DNA of 64,000 nt from JAICMB01 sp963838885 (GCA_963838885.1 CAWITB010000044.1:87102-151101); one strand, 5' to 3'; shown: positions 9,351 to 19,532, counted from the first letter of the stretch. Notes: generated from the sequence alone by a model not told the origin. Made by a program: numbers and translations.

Positions 9351-11562
9351 CAACGATCTTGGCGGCAGACTGGTTATCGTAATAATCCGTCACGCGAACG
9401 GCGATAGTTTGCTCGCCAGGCGTGGTCCGCGGCACGTCCAACAGATAATCTTCCTGCAATGAATCGGAGAGCAGGCTCACGGGTTGCGCCATGGACCATG
9501 GCGAGCCGTTGATGGAATATTCGGCGTGATCGATGATGCTGCGCGCATCGCGGGCATGCCAGCGGATGTCGATTTGGGAACCTTGCGCGGCCGCGGTCAA
9601 GCCGGTAATCTCCGGCGGCGTGTTGTCGATGAGGAAGGAATCGCCCACCAGGCTTGCCGTGAGGGCCTGGCCCGGCGGGTTGCTCGGCTCATCGCTGGCC
9701 GTCACGCGCAATTCGTATTCGCCATCGGGGAAGGCGCTGCTGTCCCAACTGTATTCCGTGTCTTTCAGGCGGTCCTTGAGTAGCTTCCATTCGCTCTCGC
9801 CGCGGCCGCGGATTTCGAGCTTGTACACGAGGGTGTCGCCGTTTTCGTCGTGAGCGCGCCAGCGTGCGCCAATATATCCTTTGGCGTAGTTCATCAGCGA
9901 TGACGCGCCCAGCTCGAGCGCAGGCGTCGACGACGAGGATCGCTTCTGGCCTAATGACGGCAGCGTGATGCTGGTCGACGGCGTCATCGTGAGCGATTGC
10001 GACGGGAATTTGTAATTCGGCGGCGTCATCTCGATCTCCTGGACGTCGGGCGCCACGTTCTTGGTCAGATAGGCGATCTCGACCGAAGACACCTCCGTCG
10101 GAAGAGGACCGGAACCCGTGAGAGCGAGTTCGTACTGCAGGAACCGCGCCGAGGTGGACGCGATGCGGCCGCTCCAATCGCCGCCGGTTTCGGTCAGAGG
10201 AACCGTCGACCACGAACTCCAGTTGTTCACAGGGCGATTCAGGTTCCCCGTGCGCGTACGGAGTGCGATGCCGGAGTTCGATCCGCGCACCGTAATGCGG
10301 CCCCAGTAAGAAAATGAGCCGGCATCCAAGGCTTCGCTTTCAAATTTTCCACTCTGGGCCAAACTGGGCCCGATGCGATACACCTTGCCGACGTTGCCGC
10401 TGATGGCGTAAATGCCGCTATCGGGCGTCGTGACAAAATTGGTGACCTGCGTGGGGGCGAAGTTTAGCAATTGCGTGCTCAGGACATCGGAATCGATGCG
10501 ATAGACGCGTCCGCGATTTCCGGTTCCAACGAGCGGCCGGCCGCTGGAATCGAACGTGATGGCGTAGGCAATATCCTGCGAATTGCTCCAGATCTTGCGC
10601 GGGGAGCCCTCCGCATCGATGCGATAAACATCGGAGCCGCCGGATACCGAAGTCGGCGTGAACGAAACGGGAACATTAGGCGCGGCTGCGGGGCGGCCGG
10701 ACGGTTGCACTGTAATAACAGTGGAACTGGACGAGGATGCCGATGGCGGCGCGCTCGGGATCGGGGTGGGCGGCGTGATCGGAGGCGTGGACGTCGACGG
10801 GCGAGTGCCGACTCCAGCGGCGTAGATGGCCCCGTTGGGACCCACCGCCACGGAGGTGATCTCGCGCTTCGGGGCTTGATACAGGACGAAACCCTTCGCC
10901 GACGGAGAAATACGGAGAACCAGCCCGCCGGGTTCGGTGCCGACGATCAAATTGCCTTTGGCATCGATGGCCAACGAGCGCGCGTGTGTTTCCTCCGTTC
11001 GGAAGAAAACTGCGCCTTTGCCGTCCTGGCCAACGCGATGCACTTCGCCCTGGTCGCCCGTGGCGATGAAGAGATTGCCGGAACCATCAAACGCCATCGC
11101 CCAGATGTATTTCGCCTTGGGATCGTAAAAAACCTGGCACGTTCCGTCCGGCGCGACACGATAGACCTTGCCGTCGGGGTCGGTGGCGGCGTAGACGCGG
11201 TCCTTTTTGTCCACGGCGATGGCGTGGATTTCAAGGCCGTCCAATTCCGCCAGAGCGCGGGTCCTTCCGTCGCGCGAAATCTCGAAGAGTTTCGAGCGGC
11301 CGCTCCCTGAACCTCCGCCGCCGGCGTAGAGATTGCCCTTCGAATCCGAGGCAATGGCCCATAGATAGGTGACCGAAGAATCGAAAATCTCGCGCGTCGA
11401 GGGGGCCAGGAAGATGCGTCCGTCGCTGCGCAGCGAAAGATTTTCAAAGCTTCCCTTTTCGAAATCGCTCTGATCGCTTTGTTCCCAGAACTTAGTTTCA
11501 ACGGCAAAAAGATCCAGCGCAAGCGCCGCCAGCAGGACGCCCGAGAGAGCGAGTTTGTTCAT
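9343..11562 (-). CDS. secreted beta-propeller (NHL/SMP-30-like) protein with Ig-like C-terminus
   Basis: About 739 residues. A signal peptide (NKLALSGVLLAALALDLFA) is followed by several propeller blades with the pattern AxDxxGNLYxAxGDxGxVxR over roughly residues 50-400, a Pro/Ser-rich linker near 270-300, and a C-terminal region with fibronectin/Ig-like strands (DGEYELRVTASDEPSNPPG, DNTPPEI). No catalytic motif is evident. An in-frame TTG lies directly before the ATG at 11562; the ATG was preferred. It begins 7 bases after the stop of the upstream S55-peptidase gene, so the pair forms an operon and is probably translationally coupled. Confidence 0.75.
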   Translation of the reverse strand: MNKLALSGVLLAALALDLFAVETKFWEQSDQSDFEKGSFENLSLRSDGRIFLAPSTREIFDSSVTYLWAIASDSKGNLYAGGGGSGSGRSKLFEISRDGRTRALAELDGLEIHAIAVDKKDRVYAATDPDGKVYRVAPDGTCQVFYDPKAKYIWAMAFDGSGNLFIATGDQGEVHRVGQDGKGAVFFRTEETHARSLAIDAKGNLIVGTEPGGLVLRISPSAKGFVLYQAPKREITSVAVGPNGAIYAAGVGTRPSTSTPPITPPTPIPSAPPSASSSSSTVITVQPSGRPAAAPNVPVSFTPTSVSGGSDVYRIDAEGSPRKIWSNSQDIAYAITFDSSGRPLVGTGNRGRVYRIDSDVLSTQLLNFAPTQVTNFVTTPDSGIYAISGNVGKVYRIGPSLAQSGKFESEALDAGSFSYWGRITVRGSNSGIALRTRTGNLNRPVNNWSSWSTVPLTETGGDWSGRIASTSARFLQYELALTGSGPLPTEVSSVEIAYLTKNVAPDVQEIEMTPPNYKFPSQSLTMTPSTSITLPSLGQKRSSSSTPALELGASSLMNYAKGYIGARWRAHDENGDTLVYKLEIRGRGESEWKLLKDRLKDTEYSWDSSAFPDGEYELRVTASDEPSNPPGQALTASLVGDSFLIDNTPPEITGLTAAAQGSQIDIRWHARDARSIIDHAEYSINGSPWSMAQPVSLLSDSLQEDYLLDVPRTTPGEQTIAVRVTDYYDNQSAAKIVVK

Positions 11563-11569
11563 CAAGAAG

Positions 11570-13429
11570 TTATTTCACCGTGATCTTGAGCGTGTAGCTG
11601 CCGTTGATGGCGAGGTCGAACGGGATGCTGCCCTGTTCGACGGCGCTTTCGGGCGAGCTCGCGAAGTGGCGGCTCGCCGTGCGGCCCGTCTGCATCACGT
11701 TCATGACGGACGCGGGCAAAGCCGGAAGCGATTTGTCTTCGTAGTAAACCGTCGGCCGGGCCTCCACGAGAGAGACGTAAAGCTTGTTGTTGGTGCGCTC
11801 CTGATTGATCAGCGAGACTTCCTGCGGAATATCCATGAAGTGATCGGTGGAGGCCGCCAGGCTCTGCATGCGATTGAGAGTTTCGGCATCGCTCAACATA
11901 ATGCGGTGCTCGCCTCGGGCCAGCCCCGCCGGAATCTTCAGGCTGAAATCGCGCTCGATGCGGTCGCCGCGATAGGGCCGCAGGAAAACCTTGATCGGGA
12001 CAACGGAACCGGCATCGACTTCCGCGCTCGGCACCCAGGCATTCTCGATCGTTGCGACGCGGCGGTCGGGAAGCAGATCGATGGTAGCGTCCACGCTCTG
12101 AAGTTTGGGCGTGTGGACGGAATTCAGAAACAGGCGATTGAATTTATCACCCCACCAGCCGGCCAGCACCATGGGGGTGGGAACCGGCAGCTCGCCCGGC
12201 GCCAGCATGGTCGAAAGCGCCAGCTTCTCGCCGCCATCGAGCTGCACGTTGCCGCTCAGACGGTAGGTCGCTTCCTCGGCGAAATCATTGAGGCCGGAGA
12301 GGGAATTGAACATCGTCAGCATCATCAGGTAGGGCGTCCACTTCTGCTGCACGAAAACGCTGAAGTGGAAACTCTTCTCGCGCCGAACCGCGTTCGAATC
12401 GTCGAAGGAGCGGACCTTCAGCGTAACCGGGACCATGTCTGCCGTGGCGCCCATGACGCCTTGAATGGCGCTGTGCCGGTCCTGGTGGAGAGCACCGACG
12501 ATCTCGGTGGCGTTACCGAATTTGTTCGGCTGGAACTGCGAAGCGAGCGTCATCAGCACGTCGCTTTTCGCCATGGGCATGTTGACGGGACCGAGATTGA
12601 AGAACGAGTGACCGCACGCCAGCATGTTCTTGCCGTCGTTGTAGGTGACGGTGCACATGCCGCTCACGCTCATGTCCCCTGAGACCAGCACGCCGCTGAC
12701 GGCATCGCCCGGAACGAGAGCATGTTCCCACCCCGCCGCGGGCTTGTTGTCGCGTAGCGCGCTGGAGGCGCCCCCGGCGGCAACCGCCATGCCGGTCTGC
12801 TCGAAGAACGGCGCGAATTCACGCAGCACGCCCTCATTGAAACCCGCGAAGCTGAGCGGCGTTTCGATCGGGATCATGGTTGGGGATGTCTGCAGGCTGC
12901 CGGAGCCTCCCGCCGAAACGACCTGCGAGAGCATGCCGCTCGGGAGGTTCACCGCGGCGCGCTGCGGGCCCGCGCTGCCCGGCACGCGAGCGTCCGTGGG
13001 GCGGCTCTGATCGAAGTCGTTGACCTCCAGCATCAGCTCGATCGGCGTGATGCCGCAGATCGCATCGGGCGAAAACACGCTGAGTCGCAGCGCCACGGCT
13101 CCGACGAGTTTACCGTCGATATAAACGGGGCTGCCGCTCATCCCTCCCGCGACATTGGTGCGAATGGCCTTGCCGCCCATCTTGCCGATGATGATGTCCT
13201 GACCGGGACCCCACTGATTTTTCAAAATCCCGATGATCTCGACCGGAATCGCCTCGGGATCGGAGCCGGCCAACACGGTCCAGGCATACCCTTTCATGCC
13301 CGGCTTGAGGTCGGACTCCTTAAAGATCTGAGGTTTTCCAATCTTGGGCCGCGCCGGTGGCGGATCGGGGGTCTGGGCGAAGAGAGAGGAGCAGAGCACT
13401 ACGGCCGACAGCGCCGCTGTTTTGAACAT
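11570..13429 (-). CDS. secreted SpoIVB/S55-type serine peptidase domain protein
   Basis: 619 residues with a signal peptide (FKTAALSAVVLCSSLFAQ). Residues 40-135 match the S55 family of SpoIVB: LKPGMKGYAWTV, then GGMSGSPVYIDGKLVGAVAL around residues 95-113 with the presumed nucleophile serine in GMSGSP. The rest is unrecognised beta-rich sequence. In Bacillus, SpoIVB signals sigma-K activation during sporulation; Acidobacteria do not form spores, so the substrate here is unknown. A strong AAGGAAGG sequence precedes the ATG. The downstream propeller gene is 7 bases away. Confidence 0.8.
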   Translation of the reverse strand: MFKTAALSAVVLCSSLFAQTPDPPPARPKIGKPQIFKESDLKPGMKGYAWTVLAGSDPEAIPVEIIGILKNQWGPGQDIIIGKMGGKAIRTNVAGGMSGSPVYIDGKLVGAVALRLSVFSPDAICGITPIELMLEVNDFDQSRPTDARVPGSAGPQRAAVNLPSGMLSQVVSAGGSGSLQTSPTMIPIETPLSFAGFNEGVLREFAPFFEQTGMAVAAGGASSALRDNKPAAGWEHALVPGDAVSGVLVSGDMSVSGMCTVTYNDGKNMLACGHSFFNLGPVNMPMAKSDVLMTLASQFQPNKFGNATEIVGALHQDRHSAIQGVMGATADMVPVTLKVRSFDDSNAVRREKSFHFSVFVQQKWTPYLMMLTMFNSLSGLNDFAEEATYRLSGNVQLDGGEKLALSTMLAPGELPVPTPMVLAGWWGDKFNRLFLNSVHTPKLQSVDATIDLLPDRRVATIENAWVPSAEVDAGSVVPIKVFLRPYRGDRIERDFSLKIPAGLARGEHRIMLSDAETLNRMQSLAASTDHFMDIPQEVSLINQERTNNKLYVSLVEARPTVYYEDKSLPALPASVMNVMQTGRTASRHFASSPESAVEQGSIPFDLAINGSYTLKITVK

Positions 13430-13433
13430 GGGA

Positions 13434-13441
13434 CCTTCCTT
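13434..13441 (-). promoter_or_regulatory. ribosome-binding site of the S55-peptidase gene
   Basis: On the minus strand this reads AAGGAAGG, 4 bases before the ATG at 13429, a strong Shine-Dalgarno sequence that confirms the chosen start. Confidence 0.6.
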
Positions 13442-13597
13442 GAATCTCTGAGGAACTGCACTGTTTGGTGCTTGTCTTTATTATCCTTCACTTTGGACTG
13501 CTTCGGAGCGGCGTGGGTTCCAAAGGGGGTGCGGGACACAAAAGTCTAGCGACCTCTACAAAAGCCGAGAATCCGGATCGTCAACGGGTTGCCCGGT

Positions 13598-15034
13598 TCA
13601 CCGGATCGAAATGAGGGGCCCATTACTGTGGGCGCCCGCAACGGTCGCGACGATAGGGTAATCGCCAGGCGCCAGGGCCGGCACCCTAACATTTGCTTGA
13701 TACAGTCCAACAAATCCGGGCGCGAGGCCGAAATAGGAAACCTGGGCTGGGAGCTCTCCAATCGTAAACGAGTACGCGGCCGCAACTATCGAAAACGGGG
13801 CTGAAGGGGCCGTCGATCCAGTCATTACGGCTGGACTGACCGCGCCAGGGCCTGTCAGATATGCAATTACCGTGTCGCCCACATGGGCAGGACTGCTCGG
13901 CGAGTTAGCCGAATAATCTTGGTTCAGTACAGCGGCTCGGTTGCCGGAATACGTGAAAATTCCCGGAGCCGTTTGGCGGATGCTCAACAGGACGGAATTA
14001 CTCGGTGTCCCGGCGCTGCTCAAACTGAGGGAGACGGGTTGGTCCGTGGGCACATCGAACGGCATTTGCGCATTGATTTGGCTCCCGCTGGAGAAGAATA
14101 CGGGTGCGGTTTCGCCGTTCACAAGCACCTGAGCCGATGCCGTCGATAGCGGCAGATTTCGTCCAAAGATCGAGAAGATCGCACCTGGAGAAAGTGCCCG
14201 TGGGTCAAAACTCGCGGCATTGACGGCCGCGTCTTGGGGAGTGCCGAATAAGGGCTGAGCGACGCCTGCGACAGAATATCCAGCATCGCTCTCCATGAAC
14301 AGAACAGCCTGTCCATCTTCGGCCACGGCTATGAAATAATCCGCCGTACCGTTCTGGTTTTTGATGCTGGCCGTACCTGAGCAATCGCTTGAAACGGAAT
14401 ATGGCCCCTGACCGGTTGCGGTGATCGCGGTCCCATTGACATTTGCCATACCGGTAGCGCTCACATTACCGCGGCCATCGCCACTTGCGCTTCCAGCCTG
14501 CGAATAATAGTAGCCGCTCCCTGACACGAAGGCCACGCCCGTAAGCAGGTAGGCATAGCTGCCACTCAGAGAGGCTGTGCCGCATTGGATGGGTGCCGTG
14601 GCCGCCGTCTGACGATATGCCCGCCCCGCAACGACTCCGGTGGGCATCGAAAAGGCAACTATTGCTCCCTGCCCTCCATTCACGATCTGGAAAGTGAGCG
14701 AGCCGGACGGCTGGGAATCGACTGACAGCGTCATGGTGCCAGCACAGGCTGACTGGACAGAATACGTTCCGGTCAATGTGTGCGCCGCGATTGAGCCTCC
14801 GACACTCGTATGGGAGTTCCCCGAAAGGCCGCCCTGCCCATCGGCAATCAACTTTCCTAGTTCGACGTAAGGATAAACCTGGCTCCCCGAAAGCAAGTCG
14901 CCGCTGAGCAGGTAGTAGTAAATTCCGTTCAAGGTGGAATTCGCGCAGACGCCCCCGCCGATCTGCGGTTGCGCTTGCAGCGCCACCATCGCCATCGAGA
15001 AGGCTGGACCTAAGATTCCCAGACGCAATCGCAT
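13598..15034 (-). CDS. secreted protein with TIGR03437-type (Solibacter) C-terminal domain
   Basis: 478 residues from the ATG at 15034, chosen because GAAGGGG lies 6 bases upstream and a signal peptide (RLRLGILGPAFSMAMVALQA) follows at once; a longer frame reaches 15160 but has no such features. Residues 30-240 hold two similar repeats (LNGIYYYLLSGD / LSGSYAYLLTGV). The C-terminal 220 residues match the domain found in many Solibacter secreted proteins: NAASF-P-ALSPGAIFSIFG, VLVNG--APVFFSS--QINAQ-P, and G--YQANVRVP. Surface or extracellular location is inferred. Function unknown. Confidence 0.85.
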   Translation of the reverse strand: MRLRLGILGPAFSMAMVALQAQPQIGGGVCANSTLNGIYYYLLSGDLLSGSQVYPYVELGKLIADGQGGLSGNSHTSVGGSIAAHTLTGTYSVQSACAGTMTLSVDSQPSGSLTFQIVNGGQGAIVAFSMPTGVVAGRAYRQTAATAPIQCGTASLSGSYAYLLTGVAFVSGSGYYYSQAGSASGDGRGNVSATGMANVNGTAITATGQGPYSVSSDCSGTASIKNQNGTADYFIAVAEDGQAVLFMESDAGYSVAGVAQPLFGTPQDAAVNAASFDPRALSPGAIFSIFGRNLPLSTASAQVLVNGETAPVFFSSGSQINAQMPFDVPTDQPVSLSLSSAGTPSNSVLLSIRQTAPGIFTYSGNRAAVLNQDYSANSPSSPAHVGDTVIAYLTGPGAVSPAVMTGSTAPSAPFSIVAAAYSFTIGELPAQVSYFGLAPGFVGLYQANVRVPALAPGDYPIVATVAGAHSNGPLISIR

Positions 15035-15618
15035 TAGTAACCCCTTCACGATATTAGTGCCCTTATAATGAAATCGTCTCGCGTTCTGGCGGGAAATTCT
15101 TGGTGCGGCATTTCGGACGATGTTTATGGGCCCTAGGTCGAGATCCGAGCAAGGCTTCAACTTAGAATTTTGGGCCCGTTTGATTCCCGCTATGCGGGGA
15201 TTCGCGTATCAATTCCGATTCAGCCCATGCTGTCACCTGGAATCGTATGCTCGTGCTGGGAATCCAGCTGGGGCGGGTTGGTGCGGCAAAAGCAGATGCG
15301 AGATCGTAACCCGCCAGAAAACCGGGAACTCCTGGCACGCTAGTTCTTCCAGCCCACCGCCGCTCCGGCGAGGGTACAGGCTGTCGCCGGTTGCAAACGC
15401 ATTCCACTGATTTTAGATGATCAAGGCTTAGATCCACGCAGCGGTGAACTCCGCTGGAACCAATGCCGTACTACGCGATGCCCCTTGGAATCGACGCGAA
15501 CGACGCGGAGGCCAGAAGCGCTACCGCGCGCGAATGCATCGGCTGTAAATGCCGGACCACGACGGGCGACCCTGATCCCAACGGGCGAAGGTTGGAAAGA
15601 ACGGCGTAATATCGGCAC
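15035..15618. other. 584-base stretch without a recognisable gene
   Basis: It holds the ribosome-binding site (15041-15047) and presumably the promoter of the TIGR03437 gene. Several open frames of 65-95 codons occur on both strands, but none shows a conserved motif, signal peptide or ribosome-binding site. I see no RNA gene or repeat in it. Confidence 0.4.
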
Positions 15619-16103
15619 ATGAGTTATTACTCGCAGCTACAGCCGGGCAGCGACCTGACCGAGACGATGCTCAAGGCGTGCCTCCGTCTGATTGAGAGCG
15701 GTGAAGCGGTGGACCCAGAATCCGCATCGCTGGATTTGCCTAAGGCCCGATAGTGACTCTTGTCTGCACGGAGCAACTGGACATAGTGGGAGTTGGAGCC
15801 ATCAAGCGGAGGCGGCCGGAGTATGCTTCGCGGATTGCCGTGAGAAGCGAATTCCCGTTGGACCGAAACACCTCGGAGCTTGGCTACGTGGTCATTAACC
15901 CGCAGCATCGGGAGGAGGGAATCTCTGGCCTTATCGTGAAAGATCTCCTGTCAAGGTTTCATGGGTTGACCTTATTCGCAACGACCTCAGATGATCGAAT
16001 GAAAGCAACGTTGGGAAGATCTGGCTTCATACGGAAAGGCAAGGAGTGGGCAGGAACCTCCTCTCAGCTTTCCCTTTGGATCATGCAAAGAGATTCAGAG
16101 TAG
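15619..16103 (+). pseudogene. GNAT-family N-acetyltransferase, frameshifted
   Basis: Two open frames, 44 codons ending TAG at 15753 and 116 codons starting from the overlapping GTG at 15753, together make one GNAT protein of about 161 residues. The first supplies the start helix ACLRLIESGEAVDPESA; the second supplies DIVGVGAIKRR, the acetyl-CoA strand ELGYVVINPQHREEGIS, and GLTLFATTSDDRMK...GFIRKG. One missing base near 15750 (after PKAR) restores a single frame. As written, neither part is likely to be a functional enzyme. A sequencing error is plausible. Confidence 0.7.
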
Positions 16104-16251
16104 TCCACTGCTCTGCGGAAGAGGCTGTGACACAACCGCGCTTTTGCGATTCGAAGGTGTCCATCTGACGTGCCACCTATGTCGGCAGCTTCCTTGCAAT
16201 TGTTGGTCGCGCACCGGTTCAAAGCTGCGTGAACAGCGCGCCTACGCCACA

Positions 16252-18882
16252 ATGAAAGAAATGAGACCGGCAAGCTCCGCGTCCGCCGCCACCAGCCGTC
16301 CCCGTTCCGGCGCGAGGGCGCGGGCTCGTCTGTTCCTGATCGACGCCTACGGATTCATCTTTCGCGCCTATCACGCCCGCGCGCGCAGCGGCGCCCCGCC
16401 CATGCGTACCACCACGGGCCTCTCCACCGAAGCGATTTATATCTTCCACAACATGCTGCGGAAGCTGCGCACCGAATACAAACCGGAATACATCGCCGCG
16501 GTCTTCGAGAGCGGAAAAACATTTCGGGAAGAGAGTTTCGCCGGTTACAAGGCCAATCGCGCCGAAATGCCGTCCGATCTCGGGGAGCAGATTCCGTACA
16601 TCCGAAGCCTGATCGAGGCTCTTCGCATTCCCATCGTCGAATGCCCCGGCTTTGAAGCCGACGACGTCATCGGCGCGCTCGCTTGCCGCTACTCGGAAAA
16701 TTTCGACGTGGTCATCGTCTCGAGCGACAAGGATATGCTGCAGCTCGTCAACGAGCATGTTCATATGTACAACCCCGTCAAAGAGAACGTTTGGTACGAT
16801 CCCATCCAAACCGAAGTGTTCATGGGCGTGAAGCCGGGTCAGGTGGCGGATCTGCTCGCGCTTATGGGCGATTCGATCGATAATATCCCAGGCGCTCCCG
16901 GCATCGGCGAAAAGGGCGCGCGGGATCTGATTGCCCGCTTCGGCTCGGTCGAGAATGCGCTCGATCATGCCGGCGAGGTGGAGCGCAAGATGTATCGCGA
17001 GAGTCTGCTCAACAACCGCGATCGCATCCTGTTAAGCAAGAAACTGGCGAAGATCGACACCACGGTTCCGATTGAATGCGACATCTCGGCATTCGCGACA
17101 GCCGAGCCGGACATCACGGCGCTGCGCGGCATTTATAAAGAGCTCGAATTTACCAGCCTCCTGCGCGAATTGAGTCCGGTCGAGGACTCGCACACACGGG
17201 ATTACAAGACGCTCACCACGCGCGAGGAAGTCGCTGCGTATATAGACGCGATTCCTCCCGACAAACCCGTCGCGATCGCGGTGCAGACGGCCGGCCGGCA
17301 GGAGCTGCCTCTAACCATGGTTGGGATTGCATGGAAGCCGGGCGAAGCGCGCGCATTCTCAACCGAGCTAATCGACGCGGCGCAGCCGGTAATTGAAAGC
17401 GAGGAGCGTAAGAAAATCGCGCACGACGTGAAGGCCGTGCTCTTGGAGCTGTGGAAATACGGCCTCGAACCGCGCGGCTTCGAGCACGATGCCATGCTAT
17501 ATGCCTTCCTGCTCTCCGCCGATCCCTCCGGTTGTTCGCCCGAGACGCTCGCCGAGCGGTTTCTCGATCGGCGTTTGTCCGCCTTCGCCGAGCAGCAGGC
17601 CGACTGTTCCCTCAGCATGGCCGAGCGCCTGGCGGCCGGAGTGGACGAACAGAAGCTCCGCGAGGTCTACGGCGCCATCGACCTGCCGCTCAGCTACGTG
17701 CTGGCGCGCATGGAGCGCAATGGGATCCGGATCGATCCAGCGGTGCTGAAAGACTTATCGGAGCGCATGGACGCCGACCTGCAAAGGATCTCGAAAGAGA
17801 TCTACGACCTCGCGGGCAAGCCGTTCAACATCAATTCGCCGCAGCAGCTAGGCAAAGTGCTGTTCGAGGATATGAATCTTCCGGCGCCCGTGAAGTATGG
17901 CAAGGGCAAGACGATTTCAACTGCCGCGGACGTGCTCGAAACGCTAGCGGCGGAGCATGAAATTGCGCGCAAGGTGCTCGAATATCGCCAGCTCTCGAAA
18001 CTGAAGGGTACCTACGTGGATGCTCTCCCGTTGCTAATCGACCCAGCAACCGGCCGCTTGCACACCACCTTCAATCAGGCGGGCGCGGCCACGGGGCGGC
18101 TATCCTCCTCCAACCCAAACCTCCAAAATATCCCGATCAAAACCGGGCTGGGCCGGGAGATTCGCGCCGCATTCATTCCCAACGAAGGCTGGCGCATGGT
18201 GGTCGCCGATTATTCGCAGATCGAGCTGCGCTTGCTGGCGCACATGTCCGGCGACGCGATGCTGCTCGACTCCTTCCGGCGCGGCGAGGACATCCACACG
18301 CGCACGGCCTCTGAGGTTTTCGGCGTTGCCCCGCTGATGGTCACGCCGGAAATGCGGAGGCGCGCCAAGGCCGTGAATTTCGGCATCGTCTACGGGCAGA
18401 CCCCATTCGGGCTGGCAACCAGTCTCGGCATCGACCGCAAGGAAGCCGAGACCTACATCCGCAGCTATTTCGAGCTGTACAAGGGCGTCAAAAAGTTCAT
18501 TGAAAAGACTATCGAAGAAGTGCGCGGGGCCGGTTACGCGCTCACGCTTTTCGGCCGCAAGCGGCCCATTCCGGACATGAATAGCCGTAATCCCAACGCG
18601 CGTTCATTCGCCGAACGCACCGCCGTGAACACGCCGCTGCAGGGCACCGCCGCGGACCTGATCAAGCTCGCGATGATCAAAGTCGACGGCGAGCTGCGCG
18701 AGCGAAAACTGCGCGCGCGGATGCTGTTGCAGGTTCACGATGAGCTTGTGCTGGAGGCCCCGCCGGAGGAGGCCGAAGAGGTCGCGGCCATGGTCAAACG
18801 CGAAATGGGGGCGGTGCGCCGGCTGGACGTTCCATTGGTGGTGGACACCGGTATTGGAGCGAATTGGAGAGACGCGAAATGA
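16252..18882 (+). CDS. polA: DNA polymerase I
   Basis: 876 residues from the ATG at 16252; an upstream in-frame ATG at 16144 would add 36 cysteine-rich residues not typical of PolA. Residues 25-280 form the 5'-3' nuclease (LFLIDAYGFIFRAYHA, ADDVIGALA, SDKDMLQL, DNIPGAPGIGEKGA). The polymerase domain has motif A (VVADYSQIELRLLAHMSGD), motif B (RRRAKAVNFGIVYGQ) and motif C (LLQVHDELVLEAP). The middle 3'-5' exonuclease domain lacks the DxE of ExoI (VAIAVQTAG instead) and the usual ExoII and ExoIII aspartates, so proofreading is probably absent, as in Taq and Bacillus enzymes. The downstream gene overlaps its stop codon. Confidence 0.97.
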   Translation: MKEMRPASSASAATSRPRSGARARARLFLIDAYGFIFRAYHARARSGAPPMRTTTGLSTEAIYIFHNMLRKLRTEYKPEYIAAVFESGKTFREESFAGYKANRAEMPSDLGEQIPYIRSLIEALRIPIVECPGFEADDVIGALACRYSENFDVVIVSSDKDMLQLVNEHVHMYNPVKENVWYDPIQTEVFMGVKPGQVADLLALMGDSIDNIPGAPGIGEKGARDLIARFGSVENALDHAGEVERKMYRESLLNNRDRILLSKKLAKIDTTVPIECDISAFATAEPDITALRGIYKELEFTSLLRELSPVEDSHTRDYKTLTTREEVAAYIDAIPPDKPVAIAVQTAGRQELPLTMVGIAWKPGEARAFSTELIDAAQPVIESEERKKIAHDVKAVLLELWKYGLEPRGFEHDAMLYAFLLSADPSGCSPETLAERFLDRRLSAFAEQQADCSLSMAERLAAGVDEQKLREVYGAIDLPLSYVLARMERNGIRIDPAVLKDLSERMDADLQRISKEIYDLAGKPFNINSPQQLGKVLFEDMNLPAPVKYGKGKTISTAADVLETLAAEHEIARKVLEYRQLSKLKGTYVDALPLLIDPATGRLHTTFNQAGAATGRLSSSNPNLQNIPIKTGLGREIRAAFIPNEGWRMVVADYSQIELRLLAHMSGDAMLLDSFRRGEDIHTRTASEVFGVAPLMVTPEMRRRAKAVNFGIVYGQTPFGLATSLGIDRKEAETYIRSYFELYKGVKKFIEKTIEEVRGAGYALTLFGRKRPIPDMNSRNPNARSFAERTAVNTPLQGTAADLIKLAMIKVDGELRERKLRARMLLQVHDELVLEAPPEEAEEVAAMVKREMGAVRRLDVPLVVDTGIGANWRDAK

Positions 18883-19505
18883 GACTGATCGTATTGCTTG
18901 CTCTACTTGTACTCTCCGCGTGCTCGTCGGCGCCGAGCTCCAACAAAGAGCAGGTCTCGCCAAAAGATGTGGGACCTGCGCCCGCCGTGTTCCGCGTAAA
19001 TTTTGATACCAGCAAGGGTCCCTTCGCAGTCGAGGTCCACCATGCCTGGGCGCCATACGGAGCGGACCGCTTCTACGAGCTGGTCGAAAAGAAATTCTAC
19101 GACGGCGCGCGCTTCTTTCGGATCGTGAAAGGATTTATCGTGCAGTTCGGCATCAGCGGCGATCCGCGCGCCTCCGAGCATTGGCGCGCAATGAATTTGC
19201 CCGACGATCCCGTGAAGATGCCGAACTCCCGCGGTACGATCAGCTATGCGATGGCCGGTCCGGGGACGCGCACCACGCAGGTCTTTATCAATGTTGGAGA
19301 GAACGCCGCGCAACTCGACCAGCAAGGATTCGCGCCGTTCGGGCGCGTGATCGAGGGCATGGATGTGGTCGACCGGCTGGACGCGGAATACGGCGAGGCC
19401 CCGGACCAGCAGCGTCTCGAGACGGAGGGAAATGCCTATCTCGCGAAGGAATTTCCGAATCTGGATTACATCAAAACCGCCCGCGTCGTGGGCGGCGCGC
19501 CGTAA
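18879..19505 (+). CDS. cyclophilin-type peptidyl-prolyl isomerase, lipoprotein
   Basis: 208 residues. The start overlaps the polA stop (ATGA at 18879-18882) and has GGAGA 8 bases upstream inside polA, suggesting coupling. A lipoprotein signal (RLIVLLALLVLSAC) puts the mature protein at the membrane on the periplasmic side. The cyclophilin fold follows: FDTSKGPFAVEVHHAWAP, FYDGARFFRIVKGFIVQFG, RGTISYAMAGPGTRTTQVFIN, FAPFGRVIEGMDVVDRL. The catalytic arginine corresponds to FFRI. It likely assists folding of exported proteins. Confidence 0.93.
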   Translation: MRLIVLLALLVLSACSSAPSSNKEQVSPKDVGPAPAVFRVNFDTSKGPFAVEVHHAWAPYGADRFYELVEKKFYDGARFFRIVKGFIVQFGISGDPRASEHWRAMNLPDDPVKMPNSRGTISYAMAGPGTRTTQVFINVGENAAQLDQQGFAPFGRVIEGMDVVDRLDAEYGEAPDQQRLETEGNAYLAKEFPNLDYIKTARVVGGAP

Positions 19506-19532
19506 CGGCAATTACGCTCGAAAGGCAAAAAT

